DNA of 64,000 nt from Brevibacillus laterosporus (GTDB lineage Bacteria > Bacillota > Bacilli > Brevibacillales > Brevibacillaceae), in contig NZ_JAUKFY010000001.1 of NCBI RefSeq assembly GCF_030489605.1, positions 186,001 to 250,000 on the forward strand, written 5' to 3'. The position numbers and the translations under genes are program-made. Below the pieces are notes generated by a model. That model did no database searches and was not told the origin of the DNA. It saw nothing but the letters and a program-made list of their open reading frames with translations. Within the stretch, counting starts at the first letter, position 1, and every line of letters starts with the position of its first letter. Shown here piece after piece: positions 18,379-28,354 of the stretch.

Positions 18379-19662
18379 ATGGTCGACAGTAAAACTACCC
18401 AAACAATCGGGGAGCTGATAAAAGCAAAAAGAACAGAGTTAGGCATCAGTTTATCAGAGGTATCCAGAGTGACTGGGGTTAGTAAGGGGGTTATTTCCAA
18501 AATAGAAAGTGGTGAGACGAAGCGTCCAGAGTTACGAACCTTAAAGCCGATCGCAGATGTTTTAGAAATACCTTGCGAGGAGATCATTGAATGTTGTATT
18601 GAAATGGAACAACGAGTGAGTATGCTGGATTTATTTTTATCAGAATCCATTGAAATTTCCAACCTTTCCTTAATCACTAAAGTGGCAAATAAACTTCTTG
18701 AGTCTCCTCAGGAGGATACATATACATTATTGGAACATTTGTACCGGCTTGCGAACAAGAACATGAATACAGACATTCGGTTAACCCTCTATAATATCAT
18801 TATTACCTACGCTAGAGGCCATGGAGTACCCATGTATATTGCCAAAGGATTATATCAAAAATACTTAATTGAAAGAGAAGATTTGAAACGTCTGGAAGAA
18901 TCGTTTAAAGTAGGAGAAGAATCATTATATTATGTTGATTTTTTATCTGATGAAGAGAAAATAACTTTTTATTTCAGAATGACATTGCATGCTCATAACA
19001 CCAAGAAATTTGCAGAATGCATCGAGTTATGTAAGTTGGGTCTGAAAGAAGAAACCCCGGGAACAGAGTTAAAGGCGAGAGCACACCTAGCTATGATTAA
19101 CTCTCTCTTATTTTTAGAAAATTATGATGAAGTAGAACATCATTTGGATATTTTCGAGCAATACCAGTATCATTTTGTCCCGGATGCTACGAAAATTACT
19201 CGTGCTATTGTGAAAGCAAAAACGAAGCAGTTTGATGCAGCGATTCCCATGTTAAAGGATTGTCTGGCTGAGGTTAGTAAGGATCTTAAAATACATGTGG
19301 CGAATGAACTGTTTGATGTCTATTTTCAAATGAGAGACATGGAATCTATTGCAGAATTGCTGACCCAAGAAGAGGAATGTATGCTTCATCATCCTCAAAC
19401 ACCCTATCAGCATATTTCAATCGGAACGTTCTACCAATTTAAAGGGAACTATATGATGGAAAGCGGATTCCTTGAGCAAGGAAAAGAAAGCTATCTGTTA
19501 AGTTTAGGTACATTTAAAAAAGTGAATGCCTATCAGGAATTAACAGAGTGTATGAAACATATTTTTGAATATTTTGCAAAAAATTTAATGTCAGTCGATA
19601 TTGAATATGTAAAAAGATTAAATGAAGTGTATAATGGGGCTGTGAGAAAAAAATGTAACTAG
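18379..19662 (+). CDS. RRNPP-type peptide-responsive regulator (XRE HTH plus TPR)
   Basis: A 427-residue protein. Residues 8-68 are an XRE/Cro helix-turn-helix (IGELIKAKRTELGISLSEVS, then VSKGVISKIESGETKRPELRTL). About 85-420 is a superhelical array of TPR-like repeats, e.g. the segments around FAECIELCKLGLKE, YDEVEHHLDIFEQ, FDAAIPMLKDCLAE and MESGFLEQGKESYLLSLGTFKK. This two-part layout and length are those of RRNPP regulators (Rap, NprR, PlcR, PrgX, AimR families), which bind an imported oligopeptide in the TPR groove. Directly downstream, 14 nt after the stop, a 45-residue exported peptide is encoded, which strengthens the assignment. GGAAGGGG is the SD. Targets are unknown; autoregulation and control of the adjacent bacitracin-type locus are possible but unproven. 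Confidence 0.85.
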   Translation: MVDSKTTQTIGELIKAKRTELGISLSEVSRVTGVSKGVISKIESGETKRPELRTLKPIADVLEIPCEEIIECCIEMEQRVSMLDLFLSESIEISNLSLITKVANKLLESPQEDTYTLLEHLYRLANKNMNTDIRLTLYNIIITYARGHGVPMYIAKGLYQKYLIEREDLKRLEESFKVGEESLYYVDFLSDEEKITFYFRMTLHAHNTKKFAECIELCKLGLKEETPGTELKARAHLAMINSLLFLENYDEVEHHLDIFEQYQYHFVPDATKITRAIVKAKTKQFDAAIPMLKDCLAEVSKDLKIHVANELFDVYFQMRDMESIAELLTQEEECMLHHPQTPYQHISIGTFYQFKGNYMMESGFLEQGKESYLLSLGTFKKVNAYQELTECMKHIFEYFAKNLMSVDIEYVKRLNEVYNGAVRKKCN

Positions 19663-19676
19663 AGGAGGAAAATGGA

Positions 19677-19814
19677 GTGAAAAAGACGGTTATTGCAACG
19701 GTATTATCCTTAACTTTATTAGTAGCGATGAATGTGGTTCCTTTACACAAAACAACGGGCTCAAACATAACTGCTTTAAAAGTTATTCCAACTGTAGTTG
19801 ATCCTGGCCATTAA
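19677..19814 (+). CDS. Candidate exported propeptide of a signalling peptide (45 aa)
   Basis: Translation from the GTG at 19677, preceded by AGAGGAGG, gives 45 residues: a KK start, a hydrophobic core at about 5-22, a polar middle (HKTTGSN) and a C-terminal IPTVVDPGH. This is the layout of Phr/NprX/PapR-type precursors: a Sec signal, then a short peptide released from the C terminus by extracellular proteases and re-imported by an oligopeptide permease. It is 14 nt downstream of the TPR regulator and ends 17 nt before a strong terminator, so the two genes form a bicistron. The active peptide cannot be fixed from sequence; the last 5-9 residues are most likely. The frame is too short for routine gene calling. 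Confidence 0.72.
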   Translation: MKKTVIATVLSLTLLVAMNVVPLHKTTGSNITALKVIPTVVDPGH

Positions 19815-19831
19815 TATGATGAATTTTCGAT

Positions 19832-19864
19832 AAGAGCGCTATCGTCATGATGCGCTCTTTTTTA
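19832..19864 (+). terminator. Intrinsic terminator of the regulator-propeptide bicistron
   Basis: AAGAGCGC (19832-19839) / GCGCTCTT (19852-19859) is followed by a T-run. Confidence 0.85.
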
Positions 19865-19934
19865 TTGGCTGAAAAATCATGTCACCACGAAGTATCTCTC
19901 GTCCTCTCGAAAGTAAAGTCTTTGTCAGCAGAGA

Positions 19935-19943
19935 TGGTATAAT
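19935..19943 (+). promoter_or_regulatory. Extended -10 promoter of the bcr-type locus
   Basis: TGGTATAAT, an extended TGn plus consensus TATAAT, lies 30 nt before the response-regulator ATG at 19974. There is no good -35 at 17 nt, as is common for extended -10 promoters. Confidence 0.5.
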
Positions 19944-19973
19944 GCGAAGAAGAGATAAGAAGCGGGTGAAAAT

Positions 19974-20687
19974 ATGGAAGAGATTCGGGTACTTATTGTT
20001 GATGATGAAAAAGAAATTAGAGATTTACTGCGCAAATATCTGGAAAGAGAGTTGTATCAGGTTGATGTGGCAGTAAATGGAGAAGAAGCTCTTCAGATGT
20101 TTGAAAAAAAGAAATACAACCTTATGATTTTAGATGTAATGATGCCCAAGATTGATGGTATTGAGGTATGCAGAAGGCTTCGAAATAAAACGAACATTCC
20201 TATTCTAATGCTCACTGCTAAGGATGATGAGATTGATAAAATTTTGGGTCTGAGTATGGGAGCAGATGATTATATTACCAAGCCCTTTAGTATAAATGAA
20301 GTGGTGGCTAGAGTTAAAGCTATTATGAGAAGATTTCTAATACTAGGGAGCGATGATCGTTCTCATGAAAACACATTGATAACGTTTAAAGGCATAACAA
20401 TTGATCTTAAAAAATATACCGTACATCTAGCTGGAGAAAAGATAAGCTTAACAGCCAAGGAATTTGAACTGCTGAAGTTTTTTGCTTCCCATCCTGAACA
20501 GGTTTTTACGAAGACACAGCTCTTTCGGCAGGTTTGGAATAGTGAATACGTAGAGGATGACAATACGGTTATGGTACATATTCGAAAGCTTAGAATGAAA
20601 ATAGAGGCTAATCCATCCGAACCAAAGTATATACAGACAGTTTGGGGAATTGGATATAAGTTTGTAGGTGAAAAAAATGAGATATGA
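19974..20687 (+). CDS. OmpR/PhoB-family response regulator of the bacitracin-resistance-like locus
   Basis: A 237-residue regulator. The receiver domain (4-118) has the acidic pair D10/D11, phosphorylation site D54 in LMILDVMMP, a conserved Thr at 81 (MLTAKDD) and K103 (TKPF). The winged-helix DNA-binding domain is about 140-232 (LTAKEFELLKFFASHP, VMVHIRKLRMKIE, TVWGIGYKF). It is co-transcribed with the sensor kinase, whose ATG lies inside its last codons, and followed by the transporter genes. By analogy with BacRS/BceRS/VanRS it should activate the downstream ABC transporter when a cell-wall-active peptide is present. The SD is weak. Confidence 0.92.
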   Translation: MEEIRVLIVDDEKEIRDLLRKYLERELYQVDVAVNGEEALQMFEKKKYNLMILDVMMPKIDGIEVCRRLRNKTNIPILMLTAKDDEIDKILGLSMGADDYITKPFSINEVVARVKAIMRRFLILGSDDRSHENTLITFKGITIDLKKYTVHLAGEKISLTAKEFELLKFFASHPEQVFTKTQLFRQVWNSEYVEDDNTVMVHIRKLRMKIEANPSEPKYIQTVWGIGYKFVGEKNEI

Positions 20688-21714
20688 CAAAATAACCTTT
20701 CTTCTTCTCCTTCAGCTCATCATCATGACATGCTTCCTATTTATAGATGTAAAGGGACTGTCTGAAGGCTTCCTGAGAGGTGGGTTATTTACTGTTTTAT
20801 TTGTGATTACAGGATTTCTTATTGTCATTAGGCTTGAATTTCTGACGAAAGTAAAGAGGATGATTGCGGAGCTAAGACGTGCGACTCATGGAAATTTCCG
20901 GACAAGATTATTGGCTAATGAGGATTACTTATTTAATGAATTGATTTTTTGTATGAATGAATTAATTGACCAGCTCGAAAAAGTTCAAGTTCAGGCGATA
21001 AAATCAAAAGCAGCCAGAAAAAGTCTTTTATCAAGTATTTCGCATGATATTCGTACTCCTCTTACTTCTATGATTGGATATGTTGATGCTCTAAAGGATA
21101 ATGTGGCTACTTCAGACAAGGAGAGACGAGAATATCTGGAGATCATTTCAAAAAAATCGAGCGGTTTGAAACATGTAATTGATGAAATGTTCCATATGGC
21201 AAAATTAGATGCGGATGAAATCCCTTTACAGCTAGAATTGCTCGACTTTGCTGAAATGGTTAGGGAATCATTAATTGAATTTTTGCCTGAGCTAAAAAAG
21301 TATCAGATGGAGCTGAAGGTCTGCATTCCTGAAGAGAAATGCCTGATCGTGGCTGATCGTCTGAGTCTGTTGCGAATTATGAATAATATGATCAAAAATG
21401 CTGTGCAGTATGGGAAAAAGGGGAAAGTGCTGGGCGTTGAATTGACTGAGACCGACAAAGAGTACCAATTGTCTATATGGGACAAGGGTGCAGGGATTTC
21501 TGGGGAAGACATACCTCATGTATTTAACAGGATGTATCGTACAGATCGTGCGAGAAACTCGTTACATGGAGGCAGTGGATTAGGTCTGGCTATAGCTAAG
21601 AGCCTTGTAGAAAAGCATTCAGGAAAGATATGGGTCGAGAGCGAGCCGGAAATAAAAACGACCTTTGGCTTTTCTATTCCTAAGCAAAAGCATGGAACGG
21701 AATTTAAGAATTAA
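20677..21714 (+). CDS. Sensor histidine kinase with two membrane helices and almost no outer domain
   Basis: 345 residues from ATG 20677 (AGGTG 6 nt upstream; an in-frame GTG at 20668 lacks a better SD). Two N-terminal helices (about 4-25 and 33-53) are joined by a loop of only about 10 residues, so there is no extracellular sensing domain. A HAMP-like linker follows, then HisKA with the phospho-acceptor in SSISHDIRTPLTSM, and HATPase_c with N-box NNMIKNAVQYG, G1 DKGAGIS and G2 GGSGLGLAIAKS. This is an intramembrane-sensing layout, usual for kinases of antimicrobial-peptide detoxification modules, where the transporter is often the actual sensor. It overlaps the response regulator by 11 nt. 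Confidence 0.9.
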   Translation: MRYDKITFLLLLQLIIMTCFLFIDVKGLSEGFLRGGLFTVLFVITGFLIVIRLEFLTKVKRMIAELRRATHGNFRTRLLANEDYLFNELIFCMNELIDQLEKVQVQAIKSKAARKSLLSSISHDIRTPLTSMIGYVDALKDNVATSDKERREYLEIISKKSSGLKHVIDEMFHMAKLDADEIPLQLELLDFAEMVRESLIEFLPELKKYQMELKVCIPEEKCLIVADRLSLLRIMNNMIKNAVQYGKKGKVLGVELTETDKEYQLSIWDKGAGISGEDIPHVFNRMYRTDRARNSLHGGSGLGLAIAKSLVEKHSGKIWVESEPEIKTTFGFSIPKQKHGTEFKN

Positions 21715-21805
21715 TTAAGAACTAGTTAAGAGGCAATTAAATTCGTCTGCTTATCATGAAACTATGAACAGCTAGTGATAATCGTTTAATAGGCAGGGGG
21801 ACAAC

Positions 21806-22726
21806 ATGAGTGTAATCATTAAAACTACGGATTTAACAAAGGCATATGGTACGCAAATCGTTGTAAATAACCTTCAGATGAATGTAGGGCAGGGGCAGAT
21901 TTATGGTTTTCTCGGTCAGAATGGTGCAGGAAAGACGACTACCATTCGCATGCTGTTAGGATTAATAGAACCCACCCGGGGGACGATTGAAATATTCGGG
22001 GAGAATTTACTGAAAAAAAAGAAAGAGATTTTAAGAAGAGTAGGTTCTATTGTGGAGTCCTCTGGATTCTATGAAAACTTAACAGCTAGAGAAAATCTGT
22101 TCATTAATGCAAAGCTCATGGGTGTTCATAAGAGAAATGCAATGGAGGAAGCCTTGGAGATCGTTGGACTTCAACATGAAACGAAAAAGCTGGTCGGAAA
22201 ATATTCATTGGGAATGAAGCAGCGTTTAGGGATTGCCAGAGCCATTCTGCATCATCCTGAGCTGTTGCTATTAGACGAACCAACCAATGGTTTAGACCCG
22301 ATTGGCATTAAAGAGATACGCAGACTGATTAAATCTCTAGCCCAAGAAAGAAATATAACGATTTTGATTTCTAGTCATATTTTATCAGAAGTAGAACAAC
22401 TGGCAGATCAGATAGGAATTATTCATGAGGGAAGGCTGCTTGAGGAAATCTCCTTTGAGGAGCTTAGAGCTCGAAACCGGAAATACCTTGAGTTTCAGGT
22501 ATCTAATGATACCAAAGCAGCGATGCTGATGGAGGATCAGCTTCAAATATCTGATTACCGGGTGCATGAGCACGGAATTATCCGGGTTTATTCTCACTTT
22601 GGCCAACAGGGAAAGATTAACAGGCTGTTTGTAGAGAACGGTATTGAAGTAAGTAAGATTACGATAAGCGAAGATAAGCTGGAGGATTACTTCACGAAGT
22701 TAATTGGAGGTGGGACTATTGGGTAA
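21806..22726 (+). CDS. bcrA: BcrA-like ABC transporter ATP-binding protein
   Basis: 306 residues, the length of the Bacillus licheniformis BcrA protein. Motifs: Walker A GQNGAGKT (38-45), Q-loop near residue 84, ABC signature SLGMKQR (134-140), Walker B LLLLDEP (153-159), H-loop in ISSHIL. The C-terminal third (about 220-306) is the extra domain of BcrA/NatA-type ATPases. It powers export or target protection against bacitracin or lantibiotic-type peptides together with BcrB. SD GGCAGGGGG. A 91-base gap after the kinase gene may carry a response-regulator-dependent promoter. Its 3' end overlaps bcrB by 8 nt. Confidence 0.9.
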   Translation: MSVIIKTTDLTKAYGTQIVVNNLQMNVGQGQIYGFLGQNGAGKTTTIRMLLGLIEPTRGTIEIFGENLLKKKKEILRRVGSIVESSGFYENLTARENLFINAKLMGVHKRNAMEEALEIVGLQHETKKLVGKYSLGMKQRLGIARAILHHPELLLLDEPTNGLDPIGIKEIRRLIKSLAQERNITILISSHILSEVEQLADQIGIIHEGRLLEEISFEELRARNRKYLEFQVSNDTKAAMLMEDQLQISDYRVHEHGIIRVYSHFGQQGKINRLFVENGIEVSKITISEDKLEDYFTKLIGGGTIG

Positions 22727-23453
22727 TTTGCTTTATGTTGAGCTTTTAAAGCTTAAGAGAGCAAAAATGTTTTTTGTCAGCATGATAGGAGCTGCTTCAG
22801 CCCCGATTATGGTATTTATCGGATTTTTGAATATGAAGATGAAAAATCCGAATGCCTCTGTTGAATTTCAAGAAGCCTTTTACAATACGAATTTGTATAC
22901 ACTTCTGCTCATAGGAACACTTCTGTATGGAGTGATTACTGCTTATCTTGTTAATCGGGAGTATGTGGAAGATACATTAAAGAACCTGCTAACCATACCC
23001 GTATCGAGAACTAGCTTTATTCTAAGCAAATTAGTTTTACTGTTGATTTGGATTTTGCTATTAACAATAATGACTTGGGGACTGACCTTGATTTTGGGAT
23101 TTATTGGACAATTTGAAGGTTTAAGTACCGCTTTATTGATACAATCCTTTTCACAATATATCATGGGCGGATTTCTACTGTTTCTTTTGTCAACCCCGAC
23201 TATGCTTGTAACCTTTCTGTTTAAAAATTATGTTCCTACGATTATATTTACTGCCATTATCACGATGGCAAACGTAGCACTCGCAAATTCAGAATATCGG
23301 GTATTGTTTCCTTATTCAGCGGTACATGCAGTGGCTATCAATCGGTTTGTTGCTGAATATGCTCCCGTATACTCCTATTTATCTATTTTGCTTACATCGA
23401 TCCTTGGATTCATTATAACCATGATGTATTTTAACAAGGTGGATGTTCATTGA
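22719..23453 (+). CDS. bcrB: BcrB-like ABC-2 permease
   Basis: 244 residues from the TTG at 22719; GGAGG lies 8 nt upstream, inside bcrA, whereas an in-frame TTG at 22704 precedes the SD. About six membrane helices are present (around 17-37, 55-75, 100-125, 140-165, 170-195, 220-240). The cytoplasmic RVFLTIPVSRTS-like coupling segment is visible as LKNLLTIPVSRTSFILSKL. It is the membrane partner of BcrA. Overlapping genes indicate translational coupling. Confidence 0.85.
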   Translation: MGNLLYVELLKLKRAKMFFVSMIGAASAPIMVFIGFLNMKMKNPNASVEFQEAFYNTNLYTLLLIGTLLYGVITAYLVNREYVEDTLKNLLTIPVSRTSFILSKLVLLLIWILLLTIMTWGLTLILGFIGQFEGLSTALLIQSFSQYIMGGFLLFLLSTPTMLVTFLFKNYVPTIIFTAIITMANVALANSEYRVLFPYSAVHAVAINRFVAEYAPVYSYLSILLTSILGFIITMMYFNKVDVH

Positions 23454-23504
23454 TTGTAGTCTCTCTTGCCGTGCTAACCAATTTAAATAGGAGGAATGCC
23501 AAAA

Positions 23505-24104
23505 ATGAATGTTTCTGAGTTAAACATTGATGTTTTTCGAGCCATTAATGATTTAGGGAAACAGTATGCTGTTTTAAATCCAGGTGTGGTTTTTATTGCA
23601 GAGTATATGGTGTATTTTTTAGGATTGGGTCTACTCGTTTATTGGTTTACTCGCAGCCGCAGAAATCGAATGATGGTCATTCAAGCGGCGATTACCTTCA
23701 TCCTTGCTGAAATTCTTGGAAAAGTAGCGGGACTTTTCTATTCGCATTATCAGCCATTTGCGGTACTGCAGGATGTCAATCAGCTTGTTGAACATGCGAT
23801 TGATAATTCGTTTCCAAGTGATCATTCAATCTTGTTCTTTTCCATTTGTGCTTCTTTTTGGTTTATGCGTAAAAAAGAAGGCTGGCTATGGCTTGTCCTC
23901 GCTGTATTTGTGGGACTCTCTCGCGTTTGGGTAGGTGTTCATTATCCAGTTGATGTCATAACAGGGGCATTATTAGGCATTGTCTCGGCTATGTTTGTGT
24001 ATTGGGCTGTGCCAAGGCTTGCTTTTATACAACGGCTACTTGCTTTGTATGAAAAGATAGAACAACAATTCTTGCCGGCCAAAAACAAATCCAAGAATTT
24101 TTAA
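23505..24104 (+). CDS. bcrC: BcrC-like PAP2 undecaprenyl-pyrophosphate phosphatase
   Basis: 199 residues from ATG 23505 (AGGAGG is 10 nt upstream; ATG 23496 is too close to it). A PAP2-family membrane phosphatase with motif C2 SFPSDHS and motif C3 SRVWVGVHYPVDV (Arg-His-Asp). Motif C1, normally Kx6RP, reads K...HYQPF, with Gln where Arg is usual. BcrC removes a phosphate from undecaprenyl pyrophosphate, which competes with bacitracin for its target. Its place after bcrA-bcrB mirrors the B. licheniformis bcrABC cluster. A strong terminator follows directly. Confidence 0.9.
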   Translation: MNVSELNIDVFRAINDLGKQYAVLNPGVVFIAEYMVYFLGLGLLVYWFTRSRRNRMMVIQAAITFILAEILGKVAGLFYSHYQPFAVLQDVNQLVEHAIDNSFPSDHSILFFSICASFWFMRKKEGWLWLVLAVFVGLSRVWVGVHYPVDVITGALLGIVSAMFVYWAVPRLAFIQRLLALYEKIEQQFLPAKNKSKNF

Positions 24105-24106
24105 GC

Positions 24107-24139
24107 AAAAAACCGCGGAGCTAATCCCGCGGTTTTTTT
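24107..24139 (+). terminator. Intrinsic terminator of the bcr-type operon
   Basis: ACCGCGG / CCGCGGT stem flanked by AAAAAA and a TTTTTTT run just after the bcrC stop codon. Confidence 0.88.
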
Positions 24140-24361
24140 ATGGAAATGGAGGCGGTTTACTAAGAATATGGCTTATTGTCGAATAATGACACAATTTGTC
24201 ATACGTTTCAACATTTTCAATTGATATATTCTTAGCGGAACATTCTTTAGAATAAAAAGATAAAACAGAAAATATCTTATTTATCAGAGGAAGTATTGTC
24301 CAGCATGTATGTAAAAATTAACGGAATGCGAAACTCACAAGACAGAATGGAGGATTTCAAG

Positions 24362-24601
24362 ATGGCACTCGTATGGGCAGATGAACCTACAGATGGGAAA
24401 AAAACTTCCCAGAAATCAAAAGAGCATGAAAAAAGAGAGGTCCCTTCCGCCGACCAAAGCCAGGGAACATCTCTTCGTTTTAAGCAAAAAACGCTCTCTT
24501 ATCTTAGTGTAAGGGACAGACAAGCTCTAAGGCAACAGGGTAGCACGAGATTTCCTAAAAAAGGTAAAAATGTTGTGGGGAGTATGTGGTCATATTTTTA
24601 A
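24362..24601 (+). CDS. Small basic hypothetical protein
   Basis: 79 residues from ATG 24362, chosen because GGAGG lies 8 nt upstream. The frame is open back to a TTG at 24296 with an AGAGGA-type SD, giving a 101-residue alternative. The protein is hydrophilic and Lys/Arg/Gln-rich (KKTSQKSKEHEKRE; KQKTLSYLSVRDRQALRQQ), lacks cysteine and has no signal peptide or membrane helix. I do not recognise it. Its size and charge resemble small spore or nucleoid proteins of bacilli, but nothing proves that. It ends 188 nt before the hairpin at 24789. Confidence 0.5.
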   Translation: MALVWADEPTDGKKTSQKSKEHEKREVPSADQSQGTSLRFKQKTLSYLSVRDRQALRQQGSTRFPKKGKNVVGSMWSYF

Positions 24602-24788
24602 ACCGAAATAAAGAGCATGAGGTAAGTTTAAATATTAAATGATGGTTCCAGTTGCTACAAGGCAAGACAAGCCGGAAAAGATAAATTACGAAATTGCATA
24701 CAGGGTAAAATTGAAATGAATGTATGTGATAAAACCCGTACAAGTCAGGTTGTCCAAAAGCATCAGTAACAAGTTAATAGAGAGTGGC

Positions 24789-24812
24789 GGCCGCCTCGCA
24801 GCGGCCTTTTTT
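24789..24812 (+). terminator. Intrinsic terminator
   Basis: GGCCGC (24789-24794) / GCGGCC (24801-24806) with TTTTTT. It is the only clear element in the 381-base gap 24602-24982. Short open stretches of 26 and 17 codons within that gap have no strong SD. Confidence 0.8.
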
Positions 24813-24982
24813 GATGCCGATAAATGAAACGAAAATGAGAGTGGGGTAATTAGGCATAAAACGAATGATTTATGATTTTAGGTTTGTACTTCTCAAATAA
24901 GAATAGGCTTCAGGTCATTACGGACATTAGATTGTCTGCATAGATTATAGAAAAATGCCAACAGGCGGAAAGGAAAAAAAAC

Positions 24983-25480
24983 ATGGCTGAGCCATTTTTG
25001 GGTGAAATCCGTTTATTCGGATTTGCATTTGCTCCTGTAGGATGGGCATTTTGTGACGGACAATTACTTGCAATTAACCAGAATCAAGCATTGTTTTCCT
25101 TGCTAGGGACAACATACGGCGGTAATGGCATTACAACCTTTGCATTGCCTGATTTAAGAGGAAGGGTAGCAATCCATCGGTCAGACAGCTTTCCGATGGG
25201 GCTGACTGGGGGAGAAGTAACTCATACATTAACTGTTGCTGAAATGCCTAGCCATACACATCAGGCCTTGGGCAGTATATCTGCCGCTAATACAGTTTTG
25301 CCGGCTAATAGTGTTTGGGCAGCGACAGACAATCTAGCCTACAATCAATCTGCCAATACTTCAATGAGTCCTGCAGCAATTAGCTCTACTGGAGACAGTC
25401 AGCCCCACAATAATATGCAACCATTTCTTGTGCTTAATTATTGTATAGCGTTACAGGGAATTTTTCCGTCGAGGCCGTAG
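24983..25480 (+). CDS. Phage-tail-collar-domain protein (microcystin-dependent-protein type)
   Basis: A 165-residue protein. The N-terminal half is a tail-collar domain in its chromosomal form: FLGEIRLFGFAFAPVGW, CDGQLLAINQNQALFSLLG, then TYGGNGITTFALPDLRGR. The second half (MPSHTHQAL...GDSQPHNNMQPFLVLNYCIALQGIFP) completes the family signature. Such stand-alone collar proteins (Mdp type) are found without phage genes and are thought to form surface or spore-associated fibres. There are no other phage genes here. It is 92 nt upstream of the collagen-like gene in the same direction with no terminator between them, so both may belong to one surface structure. No signal peptide. Confidence 0.9.
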   Translation: MAEPFLGEIRLFGFAFAPVGWAFCDGQLLAINQNQALFSLLGTTYGGNGITTFALPDLRGRVAIHRSDSFPMGLTGGEVTHTLTVAEMPSHTHQALGSISAANTVLPANSVWAATDNLAYNQSANTSMSPAAISSTGDSQPHNNMQPFLVLNYCIALQGIFPSRP

Positions 25481-25497
25481 CGCGTTACTATTTTTAA

Positions 25498-27216
<1,719 letters not shown>

Positions 27217-27247
27217 TCAATTCTTTATTTACAAAACCCATCACGAC

Positions 27248-27276
27248 GATCCCATCTCCATTGGGATCATTTTTTA
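27248..27276 (+). terminator. Intrinsic terminator of the collagen-like gene
   Basis: GATCCCA / TGGGATC stem followed by ATTTTTT. The rest of the gap 27217-27538 shows no other element I can support. Confidence 0.8.
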
Positions 27277-27538
27277 TGGAAGGATGATTTAATTGTCTTC
27301 TAATCATCCTGTTGCCTGTCACTAGAAATAGGCATTTTTCTGATTCAAAGGTTTTTTTTGTGGTAAATCAAATAAACGGAATCAACAAGCCAAAAAACTA
27401 GAAAAAATTTATTACATAATCCGGAAGGCAGTTTTTGGATGGTTACACATTACAGGCTAATAATGTTAAAATAGAAGTCATGTTTCATTCAGCAGCTTTC
27501 TTTCAAAAGTTGCAGTCCAAAGAAAGGTGATGAGGAAG

Positions 27539-28135
27539 ATGAAAAAAATGAAGGGGACTCTGCTTGTCCTACTAGCATGTGCTATGCTTACCGCTTGCTC
27601 CAATAACTCAGGAGAAAAAGCTGAACCTACTAAAGTAAACCCAGAAGGGGCACCAGCACCGGCACCAGTGGATACAAAAACTAATAATGATTTTAAAGGG
27701 GAACCAATCAAGGACAGTAAAGGCTTACCGGAACCTAGTCAGATTAACGTATATAAATACGGTAACAAAAAGACTTTAAAATCAACAGATGCGGATTTCA
27801 AAAAAATTGTTGAATTGACAAACAAACGTGTAGGTATCGTGGGAGAAATCGTTCCGACCCAGGAAACAGAGCTAAGCATTGAGAAAGCAACCAAATTAGG
27901 TTTAGCGATTGAATATGTATATGATCAGCCAGTAGAGTATGAAATTGTGGCCAAAGAAAAACAAGGCGACAAGAAAGTAAATACTACGGTTAAGGTTACT
28001 TCTAAGAGCGATATCTTTATCTTCTCTGGAAACGATAGTGACAGAATGTATTATAGCGAAGATGGTAAAACCTATACCGACAAACCTATTCGTTTAACTG
28101 AGACAACAGAATTAACCAAACTAATTTCTAAATAA
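27539..28135 (+). CDS. Lipoprotein of unknown function
   Basis: 198 residues from ATG 27539; GTG 27527 and ATG 27530 are also in frame, and the AAAGG upstream fits 27539 best. The signal peptide ends with lipobox LTA-C (about residue 19). A Pro/Ala-rich linker (GAPAPAPVD) follows, then a compact domain rich in Thr and Lys with a KYGNKKTLKSTDADFKKI start and a C-terminal SKSDIFIFSGNDSDRMYYSEDGK-type strand pair (quoted in parts). No cysteine other than the lipidated one region (AC and CSNN). I recognise no family. Monocistronic, with a terminator 32 nt on. Confidence 0.7.
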   Translation: MKKMKGTLLVLLACAMLTACSNNSGEKAEPTKVNPEGAPAPAPVDTKTNNDFKGEPIKDSKGLPEPSQINVYKYGNKKTLKSTDADFKKIVELTNKRVGIVGEIVPTQETELSIEKATKLGLAIEYVYDQPVEYEIVAKEKQGDKKVNTTVKVTSKSDIFIFSGNDSDRMYYSEDGKTYTDKPIRLTETTELTKLISK

Positions 28136-28166
28136 TAGTTACGTTTTGACGAATAAAACAACTTGC

Positions 28167-28203
28167 AAGAACCCGTTTACATGATAGATGGGTTCTTTTT
28201 TTT
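28167..28203 (+). terminator. Intrinsic terminator of the lipoprotein gene
   Basis: AAGAACCC / GGGTTCTT stem with a following T-run. Confidence 0.82.
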
Positions 28204-28354
28204 GGGGCTATGGAATTAGGAGAAACATGTTGCACTGTATCAAAATATAGAAGGTAACACACACAATAGGTGATAAACAGATTCTTTACATGCTACAATG
28301 AAACTGTTGCTGTTACATACAGCACTTTTAAAAAAGCTGAGGAGGGGAACAGCA

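Noticed and set aside
24640-24771. Two very short plus-strand frames (26 and 17 codons) before the terminator at 24789
   Set aside because: SD spacing is poor and there is no signal or family feature. Probably untranslated leader/trailer.
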